Part shown: piece after piece, positions 26,632 to 36,090 of the stretch
Layout: each line of letters begins with the position of its first letter
Numbering within the stretch: position 1 is the stretch's first letter
Assembly: GCF_016107525.1 (NCBI RefSeq)
Contig: NZ_JABASR010000007.1
Span: 1 to 64,000, forward strand
From: Psychrobacter aquimaris
Lineage (GTDB): Bacteria > Pseudomonadota > Gammaproteobacteria > Pseudomonadales > Moraxellaceae
Reading direction: 5' to 3'
Length of the DNA: 64,000 nucleotides
Made by a program: the position numbers and the translations under genes
Notes under the pieces: generated by a model
Told to the model about the DNA's origin: nothing
Seen by the model: the letters and a program-made list of their open reading frames with translations, nothing else
Database searches by the model: none

Positions 26632-27834
26632 ATGTTAGATGCCTATATTTATGATGGATTAAGAAGCCCTTTTGGTCGCTATGTCGGTGCATTAGCAACG
26701 GTACGCCCTGATGATTTAGTCGCTACCGTGATGAAAGCATTGGTTGAGAAGCACCAGCTATCTGCCAATATTTTCGACGAAGTATTGTTAGGCAGTGCCA
26801 ACCAAGCAGGTGAGGACTCTCGCAATATCGCTCGCAACGCTGCTCTGTTAGCAGGATTGGACGTAAAAACGCCAGGTCAGACAGTCAACCGCTTATGTGC
26901 GTCAGGTCTGTCTACTGTTGTCGATGCTGCTCGCAGTATTACGTGTAACGAAGGCGATATTATTTTAGCAGGTGGTGTGGAGTCGATGACGCGTGCGCCA
27001 TTTGTCTTTGCCAAGACTGAGCAGCCCTTCAGCCGTGACTTTAAAGTATTTGACACGACCATTGGCAGCCGTTTTCCCAACCCAAAGATTATTAAGCAGT
27101 TCGGTAGCGATACCATGCCGCAGACGGGCGATAATGTCGCGCAGAAGTATGGTGTTACGCGCGAGGAAGCGGATAAGTTTGCCGCCGCATCGCAATCCAA
27201 GTATCAAGCTGCCAAACAAGCAGGTTTCTTTGACGATGAAATAACACCTATCACCGTCTCACAAGGTAAGAAGTTGCCCGCAAAAGTAGTCACGGAAGAT
27301 GAGCATCCCCGTGCCAGCTCCGATATTGAGGCACTACAAAAGCTTAAGCCTTTAAACCAAGATGGTGTGGTCACCGCAGGTAATGCATCCGGTATCAATG
27401 ATGGTGCTGCTGCGCTCATCATCGGCTCAAAACAAGCAGAGGAAAAGCTAGGCTTTAAGCCGATTGCCAAAATCTTGTCATCGGGTGCGATGGGTGTTGA
27501 GCCTAACATCATGGGCGTGGGTCCTGTTGAAGCGATTAAGCTGGCGCTAAAACGTGCTGATTTGACCCTCAATGATATGTCTGTCATTGAGATTAATGAA
27601 GCATTCGCTTCGCAAGTGCTGGGCTGCCTAAAAGGGTTGGACATTGATTTTGATGATAAGCGCGTCAACCCTAATGGCGGGGCAATCGCTGTCGGCCATC
27701 CGCTGGGCGCATCCGGTGCAAGAATCGCCTTGAGCACTGCTCGAGAGCTACAGCGTACGGGCGGCAAATATGCAGTGGTTAGCTTGTGTATTGGTATTGG
27801 GCAAGGGCTTGCCATGGTGATAGAACGCGTCTAA
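26632..27834 (+). CDS. Acetyl-CoA C-acyltransferase, beta-ketoadipyl-CoA thiolase type
   Basis: A thiolase of exactly 400 residues, the length of PcaF/PaaJ/DcaF proteins, when started at ATG 26632, which has AAGGAAA upstream. The open frame reaches back into the previous gene, but that extension has no support. Nucleophilic Cys89 sits in TVNRLCASGLS, the active-site His in NGGAIAVGHPLGASGARI, and the second Cys in CIGIGQGLAMVIERV. It would cleave the 3-ketoacyl-CoA to acetyl-CoA and a shortened acyl-CoA, finishing one turn of beta-oxidation. The real substrate (ketoadipyl-CoA or an aryl ketoacyl-CoA) cannot be told. Confidence 0.92.
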   Translation: MLDAYIYDGLRSPFGRYVGALATVRPDDLVATVMKALVEKHQLSANIFDEVLLGSANQAGEDSRNIARNAALLAGLDVKTPGQTVNRLCASGLSTVVDAARSITCNEGDIILAGGVESMTRAPFVFAKTEQPFSRDFKVFDTTIGSRFPNPKIIKQFGSDTMPQTGDNVAQKYGVTREEADKFAAASQSKYQAAKQAGFFDDEITPITVSQGKKLPAKVVTEDEHPRASSDIEALQKLKPLNQDGVVTAGNASGINDGAAALIIGSKQAEEKLGFKPIAKILSSGAMGVEPNIMGVGPVEAIKLALKRADLTLNDMSVIEINEAFASQVLGCLKGLDIDFDDKRVNPNGGAIAVGHPLGASGARIALSTARELQRTGGKYAVVSLCIGIGQGLAMVIERV

Positions 27835-27883
27835 GCCATGCCGCATAAAGCTTGCCAAATTATTTATTATCAAGGATGACACT

Positions 27884-29557
27884 ATGACCACCATACTCAA
27901 CGAACACGACAACTACCATCAAGCCGAAGAAGCGTATGGATTTCCCTTAATTATCAAACAGCTACTCAACCGTGCCAAAATTGCTTCTACTGATCAAACC
28001 ATCAGTTACGCAGATAAAGTCACTTATACCTATGCTGAGTTTTTTAAGCGTATCAATCGCTTGGCCAATGTCCTAAAAAACATGGGCTTGCAGGCAGGTG
28101 ATGTGGTCGCGGTCATGGATTGGGACAGTCATCGTTACCTTGAGGCATACTTTGCCGTGCCGATGTCCGGCATGATTTTACAAACCGTCAATGTGCGCTT
28201 GTCAGAAGACAAAGTGCTGTACACCGTCAATCATGCTGCGCCAAAAGCATTGCTGTTAAACGCTGAATTTGCGCCGATGATCAAAAACTACCGTGACGAC
28301 GCGCCTTCTATTGAGCATGTAATGTGGGCTGACGATGCAGAAGTTGATAAAGCAGAGTTGCCTGACTATGTTGACGGTGAATACGAGGCACTGTTGGCAG
28401 CCGCTAGTGATGAGTTTGATTTTCCAGATTTTGATGAAAACACCATCGCCACGACGTTCTATACCAGTGGTACCACAGGTGATCCAAAAGGGGTTTTCTT
28501 TACTCATCGCCAGATCGTACTACAGACCATGGCAAGCACTTTGGCATCAGCCCTCAATGCCGAAGGCCAAGGCGCGCGCTACAACGATGTCTATATGCCG
28601 ATGACCCCTTTATTCCATGTTCATGCGTGGTGCTGGCCGTATGGCGCAACCATGATAGGGCTAAAACAAGTATATCCCGGACGCTATCTAGCACCAAAAC
28701 TGGTCGATTTGATCGAGCAACACAAAGTCACGCTGTCACATGGTGTTCCCGCCATATTACAAATGCTCCTCAAAGAAATGGCAGAACGCGGTCGCAAATT
28801 TGAGAATCTCAAACTACTGCTAGGGGGTTCAAAGCTCAACGAAGGCTTGGCTAAAGCAGCTATAGAATGTGGCATAGAATTTATGTCAGGGTTTGGGATG
28901 TCAGAATCCTGTCCTGTACTGTCTCGAGCGGTATTTGATGATAAGACAGAGTCGATGACGCTGGAGGATAATCTCAATTATCGTTGTCTGTCAGGCTCAC
29001 CCATCATGCTAGTGTCGATGGAAATCTGGGATGAAAACGGCAAACCACAACCCATGGATGGCAAATCGACAGGCGAGCTTGTGATACGAGCACCGTGGCT
29101 GACTCAAAGCTACTTTAAAAATCCCGATGCGGGCAATGTGTTATGGAAAGGTGGCTGGATGCATACGCAAGACATCGCCTGCATGACTGCTGATGGCACA
29201 CTCAGCATTACCGATAGGCTCAAAGATGTTATCAAATCTGGCGGCGAATGGGTATCCTCGCTCGAGGTTGAAACCATTCTATCCTTCCATCCTAGCGTTG
29301 CTGATATTGCTGTGATTGGTGTGCCAGATGAGCGCTGGGGCGAGCGTCCTTTGGCATTGATTGTGCTAAAACCAGACCATATCGATACAAAAATGGAAGA
29401 TATTTTGGCGTTGGGTCATCAAGCAGTAGAGAGAGGCCATCTGCCAAAGTATGGCGTGCCAAGTGAGATTAGGTTTTTATCAGAAATGCCAAAAACTAGC
29501 GTCGGTAAACTTGATAAGAAGAGAATGCGGTTGATGTGCTCAGAAAACTTAATCTAA
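27884..29557 (+). CDS. AMP-forming acyl-CoA ligase (medium-chain/aryl type)
   Basis: A 557-residue adenylate-forming ligase. The P-loop FYTSGTTGDPKGVFFTH is near residue 197; MSGFGMSESCPVLS is the central motif; TQDIACMTADG and SITDRLKDVIKSGGEWVSS are the hinge and core motifs; the catalytic Lys of the C-terminal lobe is in TSVGKLDKKRMR. PMTPLFHVHAWCWPYGA is like the AlkK-type medium-chain ligases. It would activate the acid that enters through the porin and MFS carrier. Start ATG has CAAGGATG upstream and follows the thiolase by 49 bases. It replaces the CoA-transferase (dcaIJ) present in the Acinetobacter dca cluster. Confidence 0.92.
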   Translation: MTTILNEHDNYHQAEEAYGFPLIIKQLLNRAKIASTDQTISYADKVTYTYAEFFKRINRLANVLKNMGLQAGDVVAVMDWDSHRYLEAYFAVPMSGMILQTVNVRLSEDKVLYTVNHAAPKALLLNAEFAPMIKNYRDDAPSIEHVMWADDAEVDKAELPDYVDGEYEALLAAASDEFDFPDFDENTIATTFYTSGTTGDPKGVFFTHRQIVLQTMASTLASALNAEGQGARYNDVYMPMTPLFHVHAWCWPYGATMIGLKQVYPGRYLAPKLVDLIEQHKVTLSHGVPAILQMLLKEMAERGRKFENLKLLLGGSKLNEGLAKAAIECGIEFMSGFGMSESCPVLSRAVFDDKTESMTLEDNLNYRCLSGSPIMLVSMEIWDENGKPQPMDGKSTGELVIRAPWLTQSYFKNPDAGNVLWKGGWMHTQDIACMTADGTLSITDRLKDVIKSGGEWVSSLEVETILSFHPSVADIAVIGVPDERWGERPLALIVLKPDHIDTKMEDILALGHQAVERGHLPKYGVPSEIRFLSEMPKTSVGKLDKKRMRLMCSENLI

Positions 29558-29713
29558 TCCAACAAGCTTGCTAAGCATAGTAATGATTTTAATAAATGCT
29601 AAAGCTTGCATAAATGCGGGCGTGTGCATAAATGCCTAGGTTTGAATAAGTGTTAGATGGTAACGAGTACTCTTAGAGACGATCATAATCTGCATACAAA
29701 AAAGAGAAAAACT

Positions 29714-30187
29714 ATGGAAGCGGTTCCTACATTTTCAGAAATAAAAGAGGCTGTCACAAGTGATGACAGTCACCCATTGCATGATTTTACGGTTATTTAT
29801 CCTCAGCAAGTTGAATGGGGTGACATGGATACCTTTGGTCATGTCAATAACGTTGTCTATTATGAATATTCGCAAAATGCTCGTATCTATTACAACAGGC
29901 GCTTGGGTTTATTCAACGAACAGACGTTTTCGGTGATGGCAGCCTCGTCATGTCGATACCTCAAATCAGTTGCTTATCCTGACGAGTTATGGATTGGCGT
30001 CAAGGTCAAGAAAATCGGTAACTCAAGTTTGATTCATGAATATACATACTACAGTACGGTGCAGAAGACAGTCGTTGCGATAGGTGAGTCGGTTTTAGTC
30101 TATCTTGATAAAATGAGCGGACAAAAAAAACCGATCGATGAGTCGCAAAAAGAAGCGATTGCGGCGTTAGAGAACATTAATCAATAA
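29714..30187 (+). CDS. Acyl-CoA thioesterase, 4-hydroxybenzoyl-CoA thioesterase fold
   Basis: A hotdog-fold protein of about 157 residues. The signature QVEWGDMDTFGHVNNVVYYEY contains the catalytic Asp and the G-H-V-N-N helix start of the 4HBT family. Such enzymes release free acid and CoA from aryl- or acyl-CoA. ATG 29714 is used; ATG 29657 would add 19 mostly charged residues with no ribosome site, and the shorter form also has only a weak one. In this operon it could hydrolyse the end product of side-chain shortening (a benzoyl-type CoA) or relieve CoA trapping. Confidence 0.85.
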   Translation: MEAVPTFSEIKEAVTSDDSHPLHDFTVIYPQQVEWGDMDTFGHVNNVVYYEYSQNARIYYNRRLGLFNEQTFSVMAASSCRYLKSVAYPDELWIGVKVKKIGNSSLIHEYTYYSTVQKTVVAIGESVLVYLDKMSGQKKPIDESQKEAIAALENINQ

Positions 30188-30347
30188 GCGTAAAACTCAA
30201 TAGGTCGGTCGAATTATTATTGAATTTTTTAATTAGAAAGTAGGCGTTAGTTTTCATATAAAAGGACTATGCGTTTTTATGGATTAGAGCAAACGTAGTA
30301 GTGATCAGGATTGATAAGGATATCAAAATAAAACAGGGAATAGATGG

Positions 30348-31382
30348 ATGATGCTTTATACAAAAAGGCTGTCTGTAGGTTTGGCTATGGTGGCAACATG
30401 CGCCTCTGCACAAGCGATAGATATTGTGACAACGGGCGATACAACGTTGAGTATCGGTGGTTATATCAAAGCAGAAGGGGCGTTTAATTCGCCCGATGAA
30501 GGGGATTCAGAGTTTAAGGGAAACTTACGCCAGTCTCGTATCAATGTGAAGACGACCAAATCCGTCGAGGATAAAAAGCTCACGGGTTTTATCGAAGGCG
30601 ATTTTTATGGCGATTACGCCAAGGGCGGCTCAAACCTGCGCTTGCGCCATGCTTATGTTCAAGTGGATGATTTGACAGTAGGTAAGACTTGGAATGGCCA
30701 GTTTTTGGCAGTTGCGCCCCTTTCCACTGAGCAGCTCGACTTCTGGGGTACAGGTATTGGAACGGCCTCTGGTGGAGGTTCTTATATCCGTCCAGATTTG
30801 ACGGTACATTATACTTATAAGGGGCTGCGTTTTACGGCTCAAGACCCTGTGTATGACGACGCGAGCCTGCCTGATATGGTGGTCAGCTACAAAGATAAGA
30901 TATCTAATTTTGACTATAATGTCGCTGTCACAGCGCGTGAGGCTGAAAATGGAGACGATTCGGATGTGGGCGTCGGCGTGTCTTTAGCAGGCAAGCTGAC
31001 ATTAGGTAAGGACTCACTCCATGCCAGTGTATACAATGGTAAAGGTATGGGCGTCTATTCTGCCATCTGTGTTGGCGGACCTCTCATTATGAATGGCGGT
31101 GTAAATTGTGATGCCGAAGATGGCAAACTGATCTCACAAACAGGTTATAGCGTCGGTTATAAGCATCAATTTACCCAAAAGCTGCGTGGTAATTTGCGTT
31201 ATGGCGAGGTGAATGTCGAGGATGCGGCAGATACGTCTGCCAATGTAAAAAGCGCAAACCTTATCTATGAGTACTTACCAGATTTAGATTTGGGCATTGA
31301 GTGGCGAGAGCAAAGCGCAACGACATTTCCGTGGATGCCAGCAGGACAGCAAATTGAAGTAATGGCAAAGTATGATTTTTAG
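30348..31382 (+). CDS. DcaP-like outer-membrane porin (beta-oxidation island)
   Basis: A 344-residue outer-membrane barrel with a signal peptide ending ASAQA, the DcaP start GDTTLSIGGYIKAEG, a GFIEGDFYGD strand, and a terminal Phe in MAKYDF. It closely resembles the porin at 10344-11393 along its whole length, including the conserved MGVYS and VNCDAE loop. It lies at the end of the catabolic operon, as dcaP does in Acinetobacter, and would pass the anionic substrate through the outer membrane. AGGGA is 8 bases before the first ATG. A second ATG follows directly. Confidence 0.9.
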   Translation: MMLYTKRLSVGLAMVATCASAQAIDIVTTGDTTLSIGGYIKAEGAFNSPDEGDSEFKGNLRQSRINVKTTKSVEDKKLTGFIEGDFYGDYAKGGSNLRLRHAYVQVDDLTVGKTWNGQFLAVAPLSTEQLDFWGTGIGTASGGGSYIRPDLTVHYTYKGLRFTAQDPVYDDASLPDMVVSYKDKISNFDYNVAVTAREAENGDDSDVGVGVSLAGKLTLGKDSLHASVYNGKGMGVYSAICVGGPLIMNGGVNCDAEDGKLISQTGYSVGYKHQFTQKLRGNLRYGEVNVEDAADTSANVKSANLIYEYLPDLDLGIEWREQSATTFPWMPAGQQIEVMAKYDF

Positions 31383-31518
31383 ATGAAAAAATTTATGATC
31401 TCTAGCCCTGTTAGAGGTCATAAAGCGTACGTTGAAAAGGTATGTAATATTGATTTTATATGACGTTTACTGGAGCACTTATTCTTAACGTACCTTTAGG
31501 GTTTTACTCAAACCCACC

Positions 31519-31721
31519 TCATTTAGACACCATGTCGTCGATACCGAGTAATATTTGCTGTGCATGCTCAAAATCATGAGTGCCTATTTCGGTAAGGCTG
31601 ATTCTTTTTCTAACTTTGAGACATACTTACCGACCAGTCGCGGCAACCATTACATCGTGGCTGCGGCATTACTGAACCTGCTTTGCGACACAAATGGCTG
31701 TATCGCATCAATTCTATCTAG
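31519..31721 (-). pseudogene. LysR-family regulator relic (N-terminal part)
   Basis: On the minus strand from 31721 the frame reads LDRIDAIQPFVSQSRFSNAA, which matches the start of many LysR regulators ('MDRIDAIxxFVxVxxxGSFxxAA'). It continues WLPRLVGKYVSKLEKE (the recognition helix region, with a stop between). After a frame change comes LTEIGTHDFEHAQQILLGID, the end of the winged-helix domain, and then TGA at 31521. The domain order is right, but a stop, a frameshift and loss of the effector domain make it non-functional. It may once have controlled the porin operon or a lost neighbour. Confidence 0.6.
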
Positions 31722-31743
31722 AAAAACTCTTTTCTTGAAACTA

Positions 31744-31762
31744 AATGATAATAATTTTCATT
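31744..31762 (+). promoter_or_regulatory. Fur box upstream of the siderophore receptor
   Basis: AATGATAATAATTTTCATT matches the 7-1-7 Fur pattern TGATAAT-N-ATTATCA with one mismatch in the second arm. It lies about 250 bases before the receptor gene, so repression by Fur under iron-rich conditions is expected. Confidence 0.7.
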
Positions 31763-32011
31763 AACATTTGTATTATTTATACAATGTTGCTAGAGTATGC
31801 ACTCTCTATTACCGAACCGTTAACATCGCTTCGTTTTTGCTGTTTTTAAGATGTGTTTTAGATCAATACTTTAGCTTATATAAATTGTAGTAAAAGAGGG
31901 GCAGTTTTATTTTCCCTGAGCATAATGCTTATTACTCAGCTCTATAACACGCCTTTTATGAGCAAAGCTGGCAGGTATTAATAAAACGAAGTACTTTTAG
32001 GATTGTGATTT

Positions 32012-34366
32012 ATGCCGACGTTATCAACACCTTCTAACTATAAAAAATATTTTCGTTCACAAAAGCCGACCTGTATCTTGACCAGTCGTGCATTATTGAG
32101 CATTGCTATCACCTCTATCATTAGCACGACAGCACTCGCCTCTGACACCAATGAGCTGGCGACCATGCAAGTAGCAGCGCAAGACGCGACTGAGTCAGAA
32201 ACCATGCCCTCTACCGAGCTTGATACCATTGTCGTCGTTGCGGCAAGGGAGGAGCTCGTACAGGCGCCAGGTCTGTCTGTCATTAGTGAGGAAGCCATCG
32301 AAAAAGCGTCAGTTTCTAATGATATCTCAGAAATCGTGCGTAAGATGCCAGGGGTGAACCTTTCAGGTTCGTCTACTTCTGGTCAACGAGGCAACCAGCG
32401 CCAAATAGATCTGCGCGGCATGGGGCCGAATAACACGCTCATCTTAATTGATGGGCGTCCAGTGACGTCACGTAACGCGGTGCGTCCTGGCCGTGCCAGT
32501 GAACAAGACACGCGCGGTGACTCACAGTGGGTGCCGCCAAGCGCCATTGAGCGTATCGAAGTATTGCGCGGTCCAGCCGCCGCCCGTTATGGTTCGGGAA
32601 GTATGGGCGGGGTCGTCAATATCATCACCAAGTCTCCCAATAAAAAAGAGTTTTCGGTGACTGGTCACTATGAGATGCCAGAAAGCGATCTTGAGGGTAA
32701 AGATTGGCGCACCAATATCAACATGGCAGGGCCATTGACAGATAAGCTGTCTTTTCGTACCACACTTGGCTATCACGATAGTGAAGGTGACGATCCTTAT
32801 ATCAATGCAGATGATGCTCAAATTGTTGATGGTCGTAGTGGACCAGCAGCGTCTGTTGCCGCCGGTCGTGAAGGGGTTGAGAATATAGACGCGCGCCAGT
32901 TGTTTGAATATGCCATGGATGCAATGAATACCGTTGGCTTTGAGGTCAATTATAGTAATCAAAGCAATCGCTGGGCAGGTGATTCGCAATTTCAGACAGT
33001 GAATGATGACTTGGTCAATGCGCTGGCAGGTCAAGAAACCAACAAGATGGAGCGTTATGGTGCGGCATTGACTCATCGCGGTGAGTATGACGATGCCAGT
33101 AGCAACAGCTATATAGAATATACACGCACTCTTAATGAGCGCTTAAATGAAGGTAATGGCGGTAGTGTTGAAGGACAAATTTCAGTCCCTGAGGCAGGAG
33201 CAGAATATACATGGACAGAAGCTACCTATGATACGTTAAATGCAAAATCAGAGTGGGACATCTACTTTGACCGTCATACACTGACTGCTGGAGCAGAGTT
33301 CCGTGGTGAGAGGTTAGACAATCCGCTGGTTTCTGCTGTAACATTTGATGAAGGGTTTGATTTTGGTGATACAGAGACCGATCCTGCTAAGCGTGATCCA
33401 GTATCAGACGCGTATCTTATTGGTGCTTACTTAGAAGATAACTATCAAATTACACCTGACTGGTATATCACCCCTGGCATACGTTTTGATTATCATGATC
33501 AGGCAGGTAGTAATTGGTCACCTAGTCTGAATACCACTTGGCATTTTAGTCCGAACTGGTCGGTAAAAGCAGGCGCCAGTCGCGCTTTTAAAGCGCCCGC
33601 CCTATATCAGCTGGATCCGAACTATATTTACTATACTCGCGGGAATGGTTGCCCATCAAGCATACCGACTGATGAACGGGGCTGTTATGTCTTAGGAAAC
33701 TCCGAGCTTGAGCATGAAACCTCTTGGAACAAAGAGCTGACCTTTGCTTATAAGGATGACACAGGACTCAATGCAGGGTTGACTTATTATCGCAACGATT
33801 ATGATAACCGTATCGGTGCTGGCATAGAGCGTGTGGGCGTGGTCGGTGTAGTGGCTGACGGTGTCGCTGCCGACCGCTCTGTTTTTCAATGGGAAAACCA
33901 AGGAGAGGCGATCATTGAAGGCCTAGAAGGGTTTGTCAAAGTGCCTGTCACTGATACGGTTTCATGGTCAACCAACTTAACAGGAAATATTCGTTCAGAA
34001 CGCAAAGACACTGGTGAGCCATTGTCCTTAATTCCTAAATTTACGATGAACTCAAATGTCAATTGGGACATTACCCCACGCTGGAATACTGACTTTGGTG
34101 TTAGTTACTATGGACGCATTGATGCCCCCGATGTTTCGGTCACGACTGGTGATGAGCTTGAGACATTAAATCTGGCTCGCAAGCCCTACGCGCTTGCCAA
34201 TGTAAGCACCCGCTATGATTTGACGGATGGTATCACCGTTGGGGCGGGTATAAAGAATTTATTTGATAAACAAATCAAACGAGAAGGGACTGGCACTAAT
34301 GCAGGAGCACGTACTTTTAATGAGCCTGGACGTTATTATGTCTTCGATATCAGGGTTGATTTTTAA
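32012..34366 (+). CDS. TonB-dependent catecholate siderophore receptor (FepA/PfeA type)
   Basis: A 784-residue outer-membrane receptor with a long N-terminal signal region (residues 1-43, ending near TTALAS). Next come a TonB-box-like ELDTIVVVAARE, the plug domain and a 22-strand barrel. The plug reads MPGVNLSGSSTSGQRGNQRQ and MGPNNTLILIDGRPVTSRN, nearly the same as FepA of enterobacteria, then IERIEVLRGPAAARYGSG. The protein ends with an aromatic Phe. It would import ferric enterobactin or a similar catecholate, or act as a receptor for siderophores of other species, since no biosynthesis genes are here. A Fur box precedes it and a terminator follows at 34393. Confidence 0.94.
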   Translation: MPTLSTPSNYKKYFRSQKPTCILTSRALLSIAITSIISTTALASDTNELATMQVAAQDATESETMPSTELDTIVVVAAREELVQAPGLSVISEEAIEKASVSNDISEIVRKMPGVNLSGSSTSGQRGNQRQIDLRGMGPNNTLILIDGRPVTSRNAVRPGRASEQDTRGDSQWVPPSAIERIEVLRGPAAARYGSGSMGGVVNIITKSPNKKEFSVTGHYEMPESDLEGKDWRTNINMAGPLTDKLSFRTTLGYHDSEGDDPYINADDAQIVDGRSGPAASVAAGREGVENIDARQLFEYAMDAMNTVGFEVNYSNQSNRWAGDSQFQTVNDDLVNALAGQETNKMERYGAALTHRGEYDDASSNSYIEYTRTLNERLNEGNGGSVEGQISVPEAGAEYTWTEATYDTLNAKSEWDIYFDRHTLTAGAEFRGERLDNPLVSAVTFDEGFDFGDTETDPAKRDPVSDAYLIGAYLEDNYQITPDWYITPGIRFDYHDQAGSNWSPSLNTTWHFSPNWSVKAGASRAFKAPALYQLDPNYIYYTRGNGCPSSIPTDERGCYVLGNSELEHETSWNKELTFAYKDDTGLNAGLTYYRNDYDNRIGAGIERVGVVGVVADGVAADRSVFQWENQGEAIIEGLEGFVKVPVTDTVSWSTNLTGNIRSERKDTGEPLSLIPKFTMNSNVNWDITPRWNTDFGVSYYGRIDAPDVSVTTGDELETLNLARKPYALANVSTRYDLTDGITVGAGIKNLFDKQIKREGTGTNAGARTFNEPGRYYVFDIRVDF

Positions 34367-34392
34367 CTGCTAAACCAGTCATTTGTCTAAAT

Positions 34393-34429
34393 AAAAAAAG
34401 GTCTAAGCAATGTGCTTAGACCTTTTTTT
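34393..34429. terminator. Bidirectional terminator after the siderophore receptor
   Basis: A stem AAAAAAAGGTCTAAGC / GCTTAGACCTTTTTTT with a 5-base loop ends the receptor transcript. Confidence 0.92.
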
Positions 34430-34778
34430 GATTATGCATTTTGAGCTTAGCGTGATAGCTGTATTGATAAATCAACAAATCAAAACCAATCTGGAGACTC
34501 TCGCTAGCCTAATTGTATCAAAACGGATACAGCGGCAGTTTCTATGTTGACACTGTCCGCGGCGCTCACGTATATTTTAGAAAGACTTACTTTAAAGTAC
34601 TCGCTATAAAGCAGTCGTTTTAAAAGAGTCTGTTTTAGAAATGCTATAACTGTCTAAAAAACACAATATCTCAGCATAAAAAGTGCTCTAGTAGCAAGCA
34701 CTCCGCCCTAAAAACAAGCGCATAAATGCACTGCTTATCAGCGCCAGACTACCGTACATTATGAAAAGGATTTTAGAG
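34430..34778 (+). other. Intergenic leader of the alcohol dehydrogenase
   Basis: About 350 bases without a gene. Small hairpins can be drawn but none is convincing. A promoter for the following alcohol dehydrogenase must lie here; no clear motif was assigned. Confidence 0.4.
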
Positions 34779-35909
34779 ATGATTATAACAGAATATATTG
34801 ACATTACCGCCGCAGTCACCCGAGAAAAGGGAGCTGACTTTACCTTGGAGCAAGCCAAAATCCGCGCGCCCAAAGACGATGAAGTACTGGTAAAAATCGT
34901 CGCTACAGGCATGTGCCACACCGATATGATCGTGCGTGACCAAGATTACCCTGTGCCGCTGCCGCTGGTATTGGGTCACGAAGGCGCAGGTATCGTCGAA
35001 AAAGTCGGGCCACTGGTTAAAGATATTGTAGTGGGTGATCATGTGGTACTGAGCTATGGCTATTGCTCACAATGCAGTTCGTGTCATTCAGGTCATGAGC
35101 CCTACTGTAAGGAGTTTTACCCGCGTAATTTTGGTGGCAGTGACATGGACGGTAATAATGCTATTCAAGATGCTGACGGCAACCCCCTTAACGATCATTT
35201 CTTTGCGCAATCCTCATTTGCCACCTATGCGCTCAGTTTAGAGAGCAATACCATCAAGGTCTCTAAAGATGCTCCAATTGAATTGCTTGGCCCATTAGGC
35301 TGCGGCATTCAGACAGGCGCAGGCGCGGTCATCAATTCGCTAAAAGTGCGCCCGGGCACGAGCTTTGTAACTTTCGGTGCAGGCGCTGTGGGCTTGTCTG
35401 CGGTACTGGCTGCCCAAGTAGCAGGCGCAACCACCATCATCGCAGTCGATGTGGTGCCCTCACGGCTTGAGCTTGCTAAGGAGCTTGGCGCGACCCACGT
35501 CATCAATAGTAAAGAAGAAGACGTGGTCGAAAAGGTGCGTGATATCACAGGTGGCGGCGCGCTATTTGCCTTAGAATCAACGGGTATTCCAGCTGTCTTG
35601 CGTCAAGGTATCGACTCGCTGGGCACACTTGGGACCATTGGTGTCGTAGGCGCACCTGCGCTTGAGACAGATGCCAACTTTGATGTCAATGACTTGCTGC
35701 TTGGCGGTAAATCTATCCAAGGTATTGTTGAGGGTGACGCGACTACCAAAATCTTTATCCCGCAGCTGGTAGAGCTTTATTTACAAGGACGTTTTGCCTT
35801 TGACAAATTGGTCAAATACTATGATTTTAAAGACATCAATCAAGCCGCAAAAGACAGTGCCGAGGGTACTACCTTAAAGCCTATCATTCGTATTGCCGAT
35901 AATGCTTAA
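34779..35909 (+). CDS. Zinc-dependent aryl-alcohol dehydrogenase (XylB-like)
   Basis: A medium-chain dehydrogenase of 376 residues that interconverts benzyl- or aryl-type alcohols and aldehydes with NAD. Catalytic-zinc ligands are in GMCHTDM and GHEGAG; four structural-zinc cysteines are in CSQCSSCHSGHEPYC; the Rossmann motif is FGAGAVGLSAVLAAQVAGA. GCGIQTGAGAVINSL is a hallmark of the benzyl-alcohol dehydrogenase branch. ATG 34779 has AAGGA 8 bases upstream and is preferred to ATG 34761. It stands alone between terminators. With the broken aldehyde dehydrogenase and TPP relic it suggests an older, partly lost benzaldehyde-type route. Confidence 0.9.
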   Translation: MIITEYIDITAAVTREKGADFTLEQAKIRAPKDDEVLVKIVATGMCHTDMIVRDQDYPVPLPLVLGHEGAGIVEKVGPLVKDIVVGDHVVLSYGYCSQCSSCHSGHEPYCKEFYPRNFGGSDMDGNNAIQDADGNPLNDHFFAQSSFATYALSLESNTIKVSKDAPIELLGPLGCGIQTGAGAVINSLKVRPGTSFVTFGAGAVGLSAVLAAQVAGATTIIAVDVVPSRLELAKELGATHVINSKEEDVVEKVRDITGGGALFALESTGIPAVLRQGIDSLGTLGTIGVVGAPALETDANFDVNDLLLGGKSIQGIVEGDATTKIFIPQLVELYLQGRFAFDKLVKYYDFKDINQAAKDSAEGTTLKPIIRIADNA

Positions 35910-36009
35910 AAGTTATTTGTCTATAAGAAATGGGCAAATGTATTATCAGGTATGTTATTGATAGCTTGTATCGCAAATCCGCATAAAAATTTTCATTTTC
36001 TTTCAATAT

Positions 36010-36044
36010 AAAAAGGTCTGAGCCATTCGCTCAGACCTTTTTTG
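36010..36044 (+). terminator. Terminator after the aryl-alcohol dehydrogenase
   Basis: A stem AAAAAGGTCTGAG / CTCAGACCTTTTTT with a 7-base loop. It is similar in sequence to the terminator at 34393. Confidence 0.92.
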
Positions 36045-36090
36045 TTTTATCGACTGCTCTTTTTATTAATTCGTTGTTTTTATTCTACAA

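Larger units (their letters stand above)
31383..32011 (+). other. Intergenic region with a LysR relic and a Fur box
   Basis: No intact gene. It holds a decayed regulator fragment on the minus strand (31519-31721) and a Fur-like operator (31744-31762). The stretch 31770-32011 is the leader and promoter of the siderophore-receptor gene; no further motif was recognised. A 69-codon plus-strand frame across the relic is antisense to it and has no coding support. Confidence 0.6.

Noticed and set aside
27204-27815. 203-codon minus-strand frame
   Set aside because: Fully inside the thiolase gene with complete active-site motifs on the other strand.
31555-31764. 69-codon plus-strand frame as a gene
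   Set aside because: No ribosome site; the opposite strand explains the sequence as a LysR relic.
32522-33076. 184-codon minus-strand frame
   Set aside because: Lies inside the siderophore receptor gene, whose protein matches FepA throughout; the reverse frame is a codon-bias shadow.
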